A stretch of 64,000 nucleotides of DNA, taken from contig NZ_LR134386.1 of assembly GCF_900637665.1 (NCBI RefSeq), positions 2,038,501 through 2,102,500 on the forward strand, in the 5' to 3' direction. The translations under genes and the position numbers were made by a program. Of the stretch, positions 44,461 through 53,003 are shown piece after piece (positions within the stretch are counted from its first letter, which is position 1; every line of letters starts with the position of its first letter). Below the pieces are notes generated by a model that worked only from the letters and a program-made list of their open reading frames with translations, made no database searches and was not told the DNA's origin. Origin of the DNA: Chryseobacterium nakagawai (GTDB taxonomy: Bacteria; Bacteroidota; Bacteroidia; Flavobacteriales; Weeksellaceae).

Positions 44461-45618
44461 TTAGTGAAGTTTAAGGATCAGGAAGTTGATTTTACTGTTG
44501 ATTCGTACCATTACTTTTCGGATAAGATGTAAAGGTTTGATATGATCCGAATAGATCACCGCAGTTCCTCTGGCGCCCACAGTCAATTTTTTTTGATGGT
44601 CTTCCAGTATAAATTTGGCAATCAGTTTTCCGTCTGTTTCCGGCAGTTGTCTGGCAGTATCAGGAAGACTTGCAGTAGAGCCATTTCCACCCAGCATTCC
44701 TCCGGCATTATTCATAATTCCCTGGCTGGTAGCATCAATAACGTATTCTAGTTTGGCTTTAACCACCTTTCCCGGTTCCGTTTTAAGAGCCAGCTCTACT
44801 TCATCACCGTTTTTTACCGTTTCAAGTTCATTCTGTGCAAAGAATCCGATAACAGATTGTTGTTTCTGGATCAAAACAAAAGCAGATTTAAAGGGAGCCA
44901 TAATTGCTCCTTCATTAAGCTGGACATTCGGGATGGTTCCATCTGTAGGAGCTAAAACAACAGTTTGAGACAGATTCCATTTTGCCTGATCCAGTTTTGC
45001 CTGAATCTCAGATACTGAAGAGTTTTCTCCATTGTAAGAAGCATTAGATTTTGTTTCCAAAGATTGTTGTTGTGCTTGAGCTGCACTGATTCGCGACTGA
45101 AGATCATTTACATTGGTTATTGCCTGTTCCAGATCAAATCTGTTAGCAGCGCCTGCATCCACGAGTTCCTTATATTGATTCACTCTCTTATTAGCTAAAT
45201 CCAACTGTGATTGTAATCCTGCAATATTTTTTTGGGAAGCAGAAATATCTGTATTGTAAGAGCTCACGGTAGCTTTCATATTGCTGAGTTTCGCTTCCAG
45301 CGATTTAATTTCCTGTACATAAGGCTCTCTGTCTAATACAAATAAAGTATCCCCTTTCTTTATTTCCTGATTGGTTTTTACGTATACCTTTTTTACCTTT
45401 CCCAGCACCTGAGTGGTAATATCAACACTTCTGTTCCCGACTTTCACATCAGAAGTAATGGGACAGTAGTAGTTGAGGCTTAATATTAAAGCGATAGATC
45501 CAAAAATGGGAAGAGAGTATACCACAACCTGAGTGGTAAATGTCCAGGGAATTAATTTTAACTTTTTAATGAGAAGCCAGCAGATTCCGGCATATATAGC
45601 AATGAGTAATTCTAGCAT
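44461..45618 (-). CDS. HlyD/EmrA-family membrane-fusion protein (YiaV-like)
   Basis: A 385-residue adaptor: two N-terminal membrane segments (about 1-22 and 27-50), a lipoyl half (VKTNQEIKKGDTLFVLD), a long coiled-coil hairpin (about 100-215) and the second lipoyl half (VVLAPTDGTIPNVQLNEGAIM), then a beta-barrel domain. It joins the inner membrane to the TolC-type channel. The E. coli pair YiaV (HlyD type) and YiaW (DUF3302) has the same partnership as this gene and its upstream neighbour, which is five bases away. Confidence 0.9.
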   Translation of the reverse strand: MLELLIAIYAGICWLLIKKLKLIPWTFTTQVVVYSLPIFGSIALILSLNYYCPITSDVKVGNRSVDITTQVLGKVKKVYVKTNQEIKKGDTLFVLDREPYVQEIKSLEAKLSNMKATVSSYNTDISASQKNIAGLQSQLDLANKRVNQYKELVDAGAANRFDLEQAITNVNDLQSRISAAQAQQQSLETKSNASYNGENSSVSEIQAKLDQAKWNLSQTVVLAPTDGTIPNVQLNEGAIMAPFKSAFVLIQKQQSVIGFFAQNELETVKNGDEVELALKTEPGKVVKAKLEYVIDATSQGIMNNAGGMLGGNGSTASLPDTARQLPETDGKLIAKFILEDHQKKLTVGARGTAVIYSDHIKPLHLIRKVMVRINSKINFLILKLH

Positions 45619-45623
45619 GTTGG

Positions 45624-45983
45624 TTAATTTTCAATTATGTCAATTTCTTCAGGTTCGGTAGTCTCCGAATCTTTTTTTTGTTCATTCTGATTGGTGTAAT
45701 CATAATTCGCCCAAATTAAGGCAATCGGCCATAAAAGGCCTCCAAAAACAAGGGAAAGGAGGCACATACTTTTTATGGCGTTGAGCTGAGGATGATTCTT
45801 TTTTTCGGCTACTTTCTCCGGATAAATGTGAACTTTCCAGAAAAGGTAGATCCCGGCAAAAGGTAAAACAAGTAAGATGAGCCAGGATGCACCATCAGCT
45901 ATATGGTCTTCTATGCCACCTGTAGATGCCTGAACAAAATTGCATGAAAGTAACAGGCAGAGAAGTATGGATATTCTTTGCAT
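45624..45983 (-). CDS. DUF3302 inner-membrane protein (YiaW-like)
   Basis: A 119-residue protein read from the ATG at 45983; the longer frame adds an unlikely leader overlapping the inverted repeat. A signal-like first helix, then a central helix (SWLILLVLPFAGIYLFWKVHIYPEKVA) and a third (SMCLLSLVFGGLLWPIALIWANYDY) match DUF3302. An acidic tail faces the cytoplasm or periplasm. It is first in the operon with the HlyD-like adaptor and TolC-type channel. Confidence 0.85.
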   Translation of the reverse strand: MQRISILLCLLLSCNFVQASTGGIEDHIADGASWLILLVLPFAGIYLFWKVHIYPEKVAEKKNHPQLNAIKSMCLLSLVFGGLLWPIALIWANYDYTNQNEQKKDSETTEPEEIDIIEN

Positions 45984-46023
45984 AATATAATTGTATAAGG
46001 TAGAATGAAATGTAAAACAAGAT

Positions 46024-46059
46024 GGTAACCGAAACATTAATCAATGTCAGTTGGTTACC
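46024..46059. promoter_or_regulatory. nested inverted repeat upstream of the YiaW-like operon
   Basis: GGTAACC (46024-46030) and GGTTACC (46053-46059) enclose ACATT / AATGT around a 4-nt loop. It lies 40-76 nt before the first gene. It may be an operator or a leader hairpin; no T-run follows on the minus strand, so it is not a normal terminator. Confidence 0.45.
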
Positions 46060-46198
46060 TTAAAGTCCTAATAATATTTCTATAATAGATAGTGTTTTGT
46101 AAATGATATTTTTCTCATTTTTGCTTTTAATAATTTGTGTAACAGTATTTTGAGTAAGCAAAAATAGATCGAATAAAGTGAGAAAAAGTATTCCTAAG

Positions 46199-46804
46199 TT
46201 ATTTTTTTCTTTCGTTCCTTTTTTTATGAACCCTTGCAGTCATCCTTGAAAGCGAATTGGGAGTGATGCCCAGAAAATTAGCAATATACTTTCTATTGGC
46301 GTTTTGAGAAGTGAAAGGACGGGTTTCCAGAAAGTCTTCATATCGTGAATGAGGAGAGGTGGAGCAAAGCTGCTCGGTGCGTACCTTTAAAGTGTTAATG
46401 ATCTGTTTTAAAGATTTCAGATACGCGTTATAAATTCCTCTGTGCTGGAATGCCAATTCTTCAAATTCAGTTTTGTTAAATAAAAAGATCTGAGATTCTA
46501 CAACAGCTTCAATCGTATATTTTCTTTCACTTTTTTCCGAAAATGATTCCGGACTCTCCATAATGGCAGCTTCTTTTTCTGAAGGTAAAAAAAGATTAGT
46601 TTCAATACCATTTTCATCATCAAAGAAAAATCTCAGTAATCCGTTGGAAAGAATAAATAACTGATTAAAAGACTGTCCCGGTTCTGCCAGTATTTCTTTT
46701 TTTCGAAGAAGTTTGGGTGTACTGATGCTTACCAAAACATTAATTTCCTCATCAGATAAATCCTGAAAGAAAACAATATTCCTGAAAGTTTTAAACGCAT
46801 CCAT
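46199..46804 (-). CDS. Crp/Fnr-like regulator, export-operon neighbour
   Basis: A 201-residue protein with a cyclic-nucleotide-binding-like barrel (about 15-120) and a helix-turn-helix close to the C-terminus (IANFLGITPNSLSRMTARVHKK). It is of the subgroup common in Bacteroidetes with a short DNA-binding domain and a conserved SRYEDFLE-type linker (seen as HSRYEDFLETRP). It precedes the export operon on the same strand by 215 bp, so it may regulate it. It belongs to a different subgroup from the sulfur-module regulator. Confidence 0.88.
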   Translation of the reverse strand: MDAFKTFRNIVFFQDLSDEEINVLVSISTPKLLRKKEILAEPGQSFNQLFILSNGLLRFFFDDENGIETNLFLPSEKEAAIMESPESFSEKSERKYTIEAVVESQIFLFNKTEFEELAFQHRGIYNAYLKSLKQIINTLKVRTEQLCSTSPHSRYEDFLETRPFTSQNANRKYIANFLGITPNSLSRMTARVHKKRNERKK

Positions 46805-46912
46805 TACAGCAGTAAAGATAGCTAAAAATAGGATATCAATATTCGTTAAGCGAGACTAAGGATTTCAGAGAAGTTTTTTTTAGATTTGTTAATACTATAA
46901 TTTTGATATACA

Positions 46913-47908
46913 ATGAATAATAACCGAAGAAGTTTTATCAAAAAACTGGGAATCGCTACAGCAGCACTGGCTGTAAATCCATTAGATCTAATGGCGAAAG
47001 AATTACCTGAAAACAATACCGTTACCAATAAACCTATCGTTCTTTCAACCTGGAATTTTGGGATCAAAGCCAATGAAGAAGCCTGGACAATCCTTGGAAA
47101 AGGAGGAAAAGCTCTGGATGCGGTTGAAAAAGGAGTCCGACTGGTAGAATTAGATCCTAAAGAAAGAAGTGTTGGATATGGTGGACGCCCGGACAGAGAT
47201 GGCAGGGTAACATTGGATGCCTGTATCATGGATGATAATTACAATATCGGTTCAGTGGCTTGCCTGGAACATATTAAAAATCCTATTTCCGTAGCAAGAG
47301 GGGTAATGGAAAAGACACCTCACGTCATGTTGGTAGGAGACGGAGCATTACAATTTGCCCTTTCACAGGGCTTCAAAAAAGAAAACCTTCTTACGGAAGA
47401 ATCCGAAAAAGAATGGAAAGAATGGTTGAAAACAAGTAAATATAAACCTATTGCTAATATTGAAAATCATGATACCATAGGAATGATTGCTCTTGATGCC
47501 CAAGGAAACCTTTCAGGAGCTTGTACAACCAGTGGAATGGCTTTCAAAATGCATGGAAGAGTAGGAGATTCCCCTATTATCGGAGCTGGGTTATTTGTAG
47601 ATAATGAAGTGGGAGCTGCAACAGCAACCGGACATGGTGAAGAAGTGATCAGAACAGTAGGAACACATCTTGTGGTAGAATTGATGAGACAGGGAAGAAG
47701 TCCACAACAGGCTTGTAAAGAAGCGGTAGATAGAATTGTAAAGATCAACCAGAGAAGAAATAAAAACCTTAAAGATATTCAGGTAGGCTTTATCGCCATC
47801 AATAAAAAAGGAGAATATGGTGCCTATTGCATCCAGGATGGATTTAATTTCGCGGTATATGACCAGAAAGGAAATCGCCTGGAAACACCTGAGTTTGCAG
47901 TGAAATAA
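46913..47908 (+). CDS. glycosylasparaginase (N4-(beta-N-acetylglucosaminyl)-L-asparaginase)
   Basis: A 331-residue Ntn hydrolase with a twin-arginine signal (NNNRRSFIKKLGIATAALAV). The nucleophile Thr follows the self-cleavage site in IENHDTIGM, and the GDSPIIGAGLFVDNEVGAATATGHGEE region supplies the substrate pocket. This is the layout of the Elizabethkingia (Flavobacterium) meningosepticum glycosylasparaginase, a well-studied model. It cleaves the Asn-GlcNAc bond of N-glycoproteins in the periplasm after autoproteolysis into two chains. The WNFGIKANEEAWTIL start of the mature domain is also characteristic. It fits with the hexosaminidase and mannosidase genes as part of N-glycan breakdown. 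Confidence 0.93.
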   Translation: MNNNRRSFIKKLGIATAALAVNPLDLMAKELPENNTVTNKPIVLSTWNFGIKANEEAWTILGKGGKALDAVEKGVRLVELDPKERSVGYGGRPDRDGRVTLDACIMDDNYNIGSVACLEHIKNPISVARGVMEKTPHVMLVGDGALQFALSQGFKKENLLTEESEKEWKEWLKTSKYKPIANIENHDTIGMIALDAQGNLSGACTTSGMAFKMHGRVGDSPIIGAGLFVDNEVGAATATGHGEEVIRTVGTHLVVELMRQGRSPQQACKEAVDRIVKINQRRNKNLKDIQVGFIAINKKGEYGAYCIQDGFNFAVYDQKGNRLETPEFAVK

Positions 47909-47922
47909 TACACAATTTTTCT

Positions 47923-47966
47923 ATGGCCACGAATGCGCTAATGAATTATTCGTGTATTCGTGGTTG
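47923..47966. repeat. dispersed CACGAAT / ATTCGTG palindrome
   Basis: CCACGAAT and ATTCGTGG arms around AATTATTCGTGT; same family as the arms at 32085-32121 and 35110-35125. Confidence 0.55.
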
Positions 47967-48063
47967 AGAAAGAAGGAAATCTTTAATTTGCCTGTATGTG
48001 CATATAAACCAATACATATAAACTAAATATAAGCGGCACTGCCAAAAAATAGACCAATAGAAT

Positions 48064-48630
48064 ATGAAAAGAACGATCATCGCTTCATTATTTTTAATAA
48101 TAGGATGTAAAGAAGAAAAGAAAGAAGTAATTGCAACCCAACCAGAACCTGAAGTGAAAGAAAAAGTGGTACTGCATACGAAGGCTCAAACTAATGAAGC
48201 AGAAGAAGCGAAAAAATGGCTGGAAAAAAGTATTGAAGAGTACTTTAGGTCAGATCTTGGTAACCTGGATAAGAATATGCAGAAAATAACCACCAAAGAG
48301 TATTACGATTATAAAGGTGATGCGATGAGTGTTGATATGGATGTAGATGGAAGTCTTACAGAAAAAGAATTCAATAACAAATGGAAAGGGAAATTCGATA
48401 CTAAAAAGGCGGGCATAGGAGTTGGATTCTTAATCGCCGGCCAGGATTGGGATAAAGTACAGGTAACAAAATGCCAGTTGATCTCTGAAAATGATAACAG
48501 CTACTTGTTTGATGTTGTTCTTAATGATAAAGCATTAAAAGCTATATATCCTGTAAAAGTTAAAGTTAGAAAAGATAAAGATTCTTTTTTGATAGCCGAT
48601 GTACTGCAAGATATTCCCGAATTTAATTAA
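48064..48630 (+). CDS. lipoprotein of unknown function
   Basis: A 188-residue lipoprotein: the signal ends LIIGCKEE with Cys at residue 15. A charged, Glu/Lys-rich linker (18-60) leads to a domain of about 125 residues with a helical start (EEAKKWLEKSIEEYFRSD) and beta strands to the end. I know no name for it. It is 15 bp before cutC and probably co-transcribed. Confidence 0.8.
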   Translation: MKRTIIASLFLIIGCKEEKKEVIATQPEPEVKEKVVLHTKAQTNEAEEAKKWLEKSIEEYFRSDLGNLDKNMQKITTKEYYDYKGDAMSVDMDVDGSLTEKEFNNKWKGKFDTKKAGIGVGFLIAGQDWDKVQVTKCQLISENDNSYLFDVVLNDKALKAIYPVKVKVRKDKDSFLIADVLQDIPEFN

Positions 48631-48645
48631 AAGATAAAAAAGACG

Positions 48646-49308
48646 ATGTCAAAAATAGAAATAGCATGTTTTAATCCTGAATCAGCAATGATTGCTTTTG
48701 AAAATGGAGCTGATAGAATAGAACTTTGTTCAGGATTAAGCGAAGGAGGAACAACTCCCGATTTTGAATCTACAAAAAAATTAAGAGAGAAAATAAATAT
48801 TCCAATCTTTGTGATGATCCGCCCCAGAGGAGGTGATTTTACTTATTCGGACGCTGAATTTGAGCAGATGAAGACCGACTTAACCGCATTGAAATCATTG
48901 AATATTGATGGTTTTGTATTCGGTATTCTGGATGAAAATGATGAGGTGAATAAGGAGCAGAATAAAACCTTGGTTGAATTGGCTTCACCACTTCCTTGTA
49001 CATTCCATCGGGCCTTCGACAGAGCAAAAGGCCTGGAAGAATCTCTGGAGAAAGTCATTGAATGTGGTTTTACAACCATTCTCACATCAGGACAGAAGCC
49101 TAATGTTTCAGAAGGAAAAGAAAACCTGAAAAAATTAATTACTTTTTCCAATGGAAGAATTGAAATTCTTGTAGGGGGTGGTCTTCGTTCCTCAAATATT
49201 GAAGAGATAAGACAAGCTACAAAAGCTGGTTACTTCCACTCTTCAGCGATTACTGATGGAGGATCTTTTGCTAATCCTGATGAGGTGATTGCTTTGAAGA
49301 ATAAATAA
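48646..49308 (+). CDS. cutC: CutC copper homeostasis family protein
   Basis: A 220-residue TIM-barrel protein: EIACFNPESAMIAFENGADRIELCSGLSEGGTTPDF at the start, then IFVMIRPRGGDFTYSD, TFHRAFD and EILVGGGLRSSNI, all typical of CutC and near the family's usual ~240 residues. The link to copper comes from E. coli genetics and has been questioned; a sugar or nucleotide-related enzyme activity is an alternative. Confidence 0.9.
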   Translation: MSKIEIACFNPESAMIAFENGADRIELCSGLSEGGTTPDFESTKKLREKINIPIFVMIRPRGGDFTYSDAEFEQMKTDLTALKSLNIDGFVFGILDENDEVNKEQNKTLVELASPLPCTFHRAFDRAKGLEESLEKVIECGFTTILTSGQKPNVSEGKENLKKLITFSNGRIEILVGGGLRSSNIEEIRQATKAGYFHSSAITDGGSFANPDEVIALKNK

Positions 49309-49326
49309 TCACTAAATATTCAATTT

Positions 49327-49388
49327 GTCATTCTGAGCATAGCGAAGAATCTCAATAATACTGGAGATTCCTCGTTCCTCGGAATGAC
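49327..49388. repeat. dispersed GTCATTC...GAATGAC palindrome
   Basis: GTCATTCTGAG (start) and TCGGAATGAC (end) are inverted, with GAAGAATCTC / GAGATTCCTC inside. Related to the CATTCTGAAT units at 31995-32031 and 35019-35055. Confidence 0.6.
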
Positions 49389-49420
49389 AAAACTACTATT
49401 AGTTTTTTTGGAGATTATTT

Positions 49421-49706
49421 TTTGAAAAGTAGATAATATTGAAAATATATTTAAACGCAAAGTTTTATCTAATAGTGTATTATGTTTTAAGGAAGCAAAG
49501 TAAGGCGGCAAAGCCGCTAAATAAGCAGATGGATAATATCCGCTTCATCAGAATCGATTGTAAATCGATTCCCTCTTAGCCCACTTAAAAACAATACGTA
49601 CGCAAAATAAAAACTTTGCGTTTAAAAAAATATACAAATACAAATGACCGAAAATGAATTATCTTACAAAATAATAGGAGCCGCTATAGAGGTTCTTAAG
49701 AAATAA
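49421..49706 (+). repeat. upstream unit of ~319-bp tandem duplication (copy 1 of structured element)
   Basis: This unit repeats at 49740-50018 with point changes. It contains an element bounded by 19-20-nt inverted ends (TTTAAACGCAAAGTTTTAT at 49450-49468; its near-complement at 49607-49626). Inside lie two hairpins: GCGGC aaa GCCGC and GAATCGATT / AATCGATTC. The first codons of a GxxExxY gene follow. Confidence 0.8.
49644..49706 (+). pseudogene. GxxExxY gene remnant
   Basis: ATG 49644 opens with MTENELSYKIIGAAIEV, identical to the intact gene at 49962, but changes to LKK and a stop after 20 codons. Beyond it, degenerate sequence (DVG, then a stop) still resembles the GVG that follows in the intact gene. 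It is the truncated upstream member of the tandem duplication. Confidence 0.8.
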
Positions 49707-49739
49707 GATGTAGGATAGCCTACTATAAGAGGAAGTTTA

Positions 49740-49961
49740 TTTGAAAAGTATACGATATTAGAATTAATTTAGACGCAAAGTTTTATCTAATAGTGTATTA
49801 TGTTTTAAGGAAGTAAAGTAAGGCGTCAAAGCCGCTAAATAAGCAGATAGATAACATCCGCTTCATCATAATCGATTGCAAATCGATTCTTTCTTAGCTC
49901 CCTTAAAGATAATACGTACTCAAAATAAAAACTTTGCGTTTAAAAAAATATACAAACACAA
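49740..49961 (+). repeat. downstream unit of tandem duplication (copy 2 of structured element)
   Basis: Inverted ends at 49768-49786 and 49925-49944 with the same two inner hairpins (GCGTC aaa GCCGC, now with one mismatch; AATCGATTG / AATCGATTC-type). It ends 18 bp before the ATG of the intact GxxExxY gene, so it may form the mRNA leader of that gene. Confidence 0.75.
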
Positions 49962-50348
49962 ATGACCGAAAACGAATTATCTTACAAAATAATAGGCGCC
50001 GCTATAGAAGTCCATAAAAACTTAGGTGTTGGGCTACTAGAAAATGCCTATGAAACAGCATTAGCTTACGAATTAAGAACCTTAGGTCTTAATGTTAAAC
50101 AACAAGTTGCTTTATCACTTCAATACAAGGAAATCTCGATAGAAAATGCATATAAAATTGATTTGATTGTAGAAGATAAAGTAATCATCGAAGTTAAAGC
50201 TGTCTTGGAATTGCATCCTATTTTCAATGCTCAGGTGTTGACTTATTTAAAACAAACTCATATAAAACTCGGACTTCTTATTAATTTCAATAGTGAACTT
50301 ATTAAACACGGAATCCATAGAATTGTAAACAAAATCATTGATGCGTAA
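49962..50348 (+). CDS. GxxExxY family protein (PD-(D/E)XK nuclease-like)
   Basis: A 128-residue protein carrying the name-giving motif in GVGLLENAYETAL (G-LL-E-NA-Y) and a nuclease-like core DLIVEDKVIIEVKAV, in which the Asp and the ExK are arranged as in PD-(D/E)XK enzymes (PDDEXK_3). Length is normal for the family. The biological role of the family is unknown; copies are often dispersed in Bacteroidetes genomes with conserved flanks, which suggests mobility. Here it follows a structured repeat element and has a truncated twin upstream. Its stop codon overlaps the start of the mannosidase gene (ATGCGTAA). Confidence 0.88.
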   Translation: MTENELSYKIIGAAIEVHKNLGVGLLENAYETALAYELRTLGLNVKQQVALSLQYKEISIENAYKIDLIVEDKVIIEVKAVLELHPIFNAQVLTYLKQTHIKLGLLINFNSELIKHGIHRIVNKIIDA

Positions 50349-52821
50349 AACTTTACTTTTTGCTTTCCTTTTTATTCAGAATATTCTTTTTGCTCAGTAT
50401 TCGGAAAGAAGCCTGTCCTCTGAAAACTGGCAGTTCAAAAATTCAAAAGATAAAAACTGGTTTCCGGCTAAGGTTCCAGGAACGGTTCATTTGGATTTGA
50501 TGACCAATAAGCTTATTCCGGATCCTTTCAAGGACGAAAATGAAAAGAAAGTTCAATGGGTAGAAAATGAAGATTGGAATTATCAGACTAATTTTAATAT
50601 ATCATTCAAGGAATTTGATTACGACAATATTGATCTTGTTTTTAATGGATTAGATACATTTTCTGACATTTATCTTAATGGGAAACTACTGAAGAAAACA
50701 GATAATATGTTTAGGATTTGGGAGATTCCAGTGAAAGAATATTTGAAGCAGGGAACAAATCTGTTACAGATCAAATTTAAATCTGCAGTCAATGAAGGAA
50801 AAGAACGGGCAGAAAAGGTTCCGTTTACCATGCCGGAATCGCCACGAAGCTTTGTAAGAAAAGCACAGTATCAGTTTGGCTGGGATTGGGGTCCAAGATT
50901 AGTAACAGCAGGAATCTGGAAGGATGTAAAACTGGAGTTTTGGAGAAATGCAAAAGTTAATCATATTCAGGTTGAGCAAAAGTCACTTACTGATTCATTG
51001 GCCCAGGTATCATTTAATATGAACATTTTCGCTGAAGAAGAGGGGGAGTACTTTACATGGTTCAACTTAAACAGAGGAATGCATAAATTTCATCTTAATA
51101 AAGGTTTTAATACAATTAGACTTCCTTATAATATCAAAGATCCGAAGAGATGGGAGCCTAATGGAAGAGGAAAGCCTACTGTATATACTACAAAGATTTC
51201 CTTATACAAGAAAGGAGGACGAATTATTAGAGATATCAATGTTACATATGGTTTGAGAGATATTGAACTTATTCAGGAGAAAGATGAAAAGGGCAAATCT
51301 TTTTATTTTAAAGTTAATGGAAACCCATTATACATCAAAGGTACAAACTGGATTCCTGCTGACAGTTTCTCGCCAAGGATTACAAAAGAAAAATATCAAA
51401 AACTGATTAAGGCTGCCAAAGAAGCCAATATGAATATGATCCGGATCTGGGGTGGTGGGATCTATGAAGATGAAGAATTCTACAAAGCCTGTGATGAAAA
51501 CGGAATTTTGGTGTGGCAGGATTTTATGTTTGCAGGAAGTTTTTATCCGGCAGATCAGGAGTTTTTGGAGAATGTAGAGGAAGAAGTGAAAGATCAGGTC
51601 AACAGACTGCAAAACCATCCTTCCATTGCCTTATGGTGTGGAAATAATGAAATTGATGAAGCCATTGTCAATTGGGGATATCAGAAACAGTTTAAATACT
51701 CAAAAGCAGATTCTTTGCTGGTTTGGAAAGATTATAAAAAGCTGTTTCATGAAGTTATTCCTAATACATTGAAACAAAGCCTTACACCGGATAAAAATCT
51801 GTATTGGCCAAGCTCACCATCTATCGGATGGGGACATAAGGAAAGCCTTACAGAAGGAGATTCTCATTATTGGGGTGTTTGGTGGGGCGAACAGCCTTTC
51901 GAAATGTATAATGAAAAAGTAGGCCGCTTTATGTCTGAATATGGTTTTCAGGGAATGCCAACTTTAGCCACAACGAAATCAATGTTTTCCGGAGTTTCTG
52001 ATTTAGACCTACAAAACCCGACTATTAAAGCCCATGAAAAACATGCAAGAGGCTGGGAGATTATCAATAAATATATGGAACGGGACTATGCAATACCGAC
52101 AGGTTTTGTGAAGTATAATTATGTATCCCAACTGCTACAGGCGAGAGGAATGCAGATTGCAATAGAAGCTCATCGTAGAGCAAAACCTTATAATATGGGA
52201 ACATTGTACTGGCAGCTTAATGACTGCTGGCCGGTAGTTTCATGGTCGTCCATTGATTATTTAGGAAATTGGAAGGCTTTTCACTATCAGGCAAAAAGAA
52301 GTTTTGAGCCTGTACTGATTTCTGTTGCTGAAAATAGTAAAGCTTATGAAATCTATCTGATTAGTGATGTATTGAAAGAGATAAAAGCTGATATAAAATT
52401 TGAACTCATTGATTTTGAAGGAAAACAGCTATGGAAATCTAATATTAATAAAGAGTTGAAGGCTGATGTGAGTGAGAAAGTTTTGAGTATTAACAAAGCG
52501 GATCTGGCAAAATTTGATGTATCAAAATCTGTTTTGAAAATAAGTTCAGACAGTGAAGATGTGAAGCTCGAAAAGCTTTTCTTTCCGGCAAAACCTAAAG
52601 ATTTGAAACTCTCAAAACCTAATATTACCATTAAAAAAATATCGCCAACAGAAATTGAAGTCTCAACAGATGTTTTGGCAAAGGACGTATACCTGATCGG
52701 AGATACTCATTTCAGTGATAACTTCTTTGATCTGTTACCAGGGACATCAAAAAGAATTACTCTTTCGAAATCTTTGGATAAGGTTGAGGTGATGAGTTTA
52801 TTTGAAATTTTTGAAAATTAG
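50341..52821 (+). CDS. GH2 beta-mannosidase
   Basis: An 826-residue enzyme read from ATG 50341, giving a clean signal peptide (MRKTLLFAFLFIQNILFAQ); a TTG one codon earlier is rejected. It has an N-terminal jelly-roll (about 20-190), Ig-like domain, then a TIM barrel with the acid/base Glu in WCGNNEIDEA and the nucleophile Glu in MSEYGFQGMP, the beta-mannosidase version of GH2. Beta-sandwich domains close the protein. It removes the beta-linked core mannose of N-glycans or mannan ends in the periplasm. The start overlaps the GxxExxY gene by 8 bp, so its expression may now depend on that insertion. Confidence 0.93.
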   Translation: MRKTLLFAFLFIQNILFAQYSERSLSSENWQFKNSKDKNWFPAKVPGTVHLDLMTNKLIPDPFKDENEKKVQWVENEDWNYQTNFNISFKEFDYDNIDLVFNGLDTFSDIYLNGKLLKKTDNMFRIWEIPVKEYLKQGTNLLQIKFKSAVNEGKERAEKVPFTMPESPRSFVRKAQYQFGWDWGPRLVTAGIWKDVKLEFWRNAKVNHIQVEQKSLTDSLAQVSFNMNIFAEEEGEYFTWFNLNRGMHKFHLNKGFNTIRLPYNIKDPKRWEPNGRGKPTVYTTKISLYKKGGRIIRDINVTYGLRDIELIQEKDEKGKSFYFKVNGNPLYIKGTNWIPADSFSPRITKEKYQKLIKAAKEANMNMIRIWGGGIYEDEEFYKACDENGILVWQDFMFAGSFYPADQEFLENVEEEVKDQVNRLQNHPSIALWCGNNEIDEAIVNWGYQKQFKYSKADSLLVWKDYKKLFHEVIPNTLKQSLTPDKNLYWPSSPSIGWGHKESLTEGDSHYWGVWWGEQPFEMYNEKVGRFMSEYGFQGMPTLATTKSMFSGVSDLDLQNPTIKAHEKHARGWEIINKYMERDYAIPTGFVKYNYVSQLLQARGMQIAIEAHRRAKPYNMGTLYWQLNDCWPVVSWSSIDYLGNWKAFHYQAKRSFEPVLISVAENSKAYEIYLISDVLKEIKADIKFELIDFEGKQLWKSNINKELKADVSEKVLSINKADLAKFDVSKSVLKISSDSEDVKLEKLFFPAKPKDLKLSKPNITIKKISPTEIEVSTDVLAKDVYLIGDTHFSDNFFDLLPGTSKRITLSKSLDKVEVMSLFEIFEN

Positions 52822-52845
52822 TGAAGAAGTTATTTAACAGTACCA

Positions 52846-52878
52846 AAACGTTATAGGTTTCAAAAACCTATAACGTTT
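52846..52878. repeat. perfect palindrome with AGGTTTCAAAAACCT core
   Basis: Arms AAACGTTATAGGTTT and AAACCTATAACGTTT around CAA: a perfect 15-bp hairpin 25 bp after the mannosidase stop. Core shared with 4072-4102. It may also terminate transcription, though no T-run follows. Confidence 0.8.
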
Positions 52879-52975
52879 AGAAAAACTAAGCTATTTATCT
52901 AATTAATGTTGTTTTCAATCGAAATCTTACTCAAAAAAATATAAATTTTCCTATTCCCACCTCAAAAATCAGCCG

Positions 52976-52983
52976 TAACTTTG
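52976..52983 (+). promoter_or_regulatory. -7 element of AEC gene
   Basis: TAACTTTG matches the Bacteroidetes -7 consensus 21 bp before the start codon; no TTG is at the expected -33 position. Confidence 0.35.
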
Positions 52984-53003
52984 CAGCATATTTCTTTATA
53001 GTT

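Noticed and set aside
49320..49511. Minus-strand frame of 63 codons after cutC
   Set aside because: It runs through a palindromic repeat and part of the GxxExxY-linked element.
49421..49961. Possible CRISPR array from repeated units
   Set aside because: Only two long, adjacent units, no short regularly spaced repeats and no cas genes.
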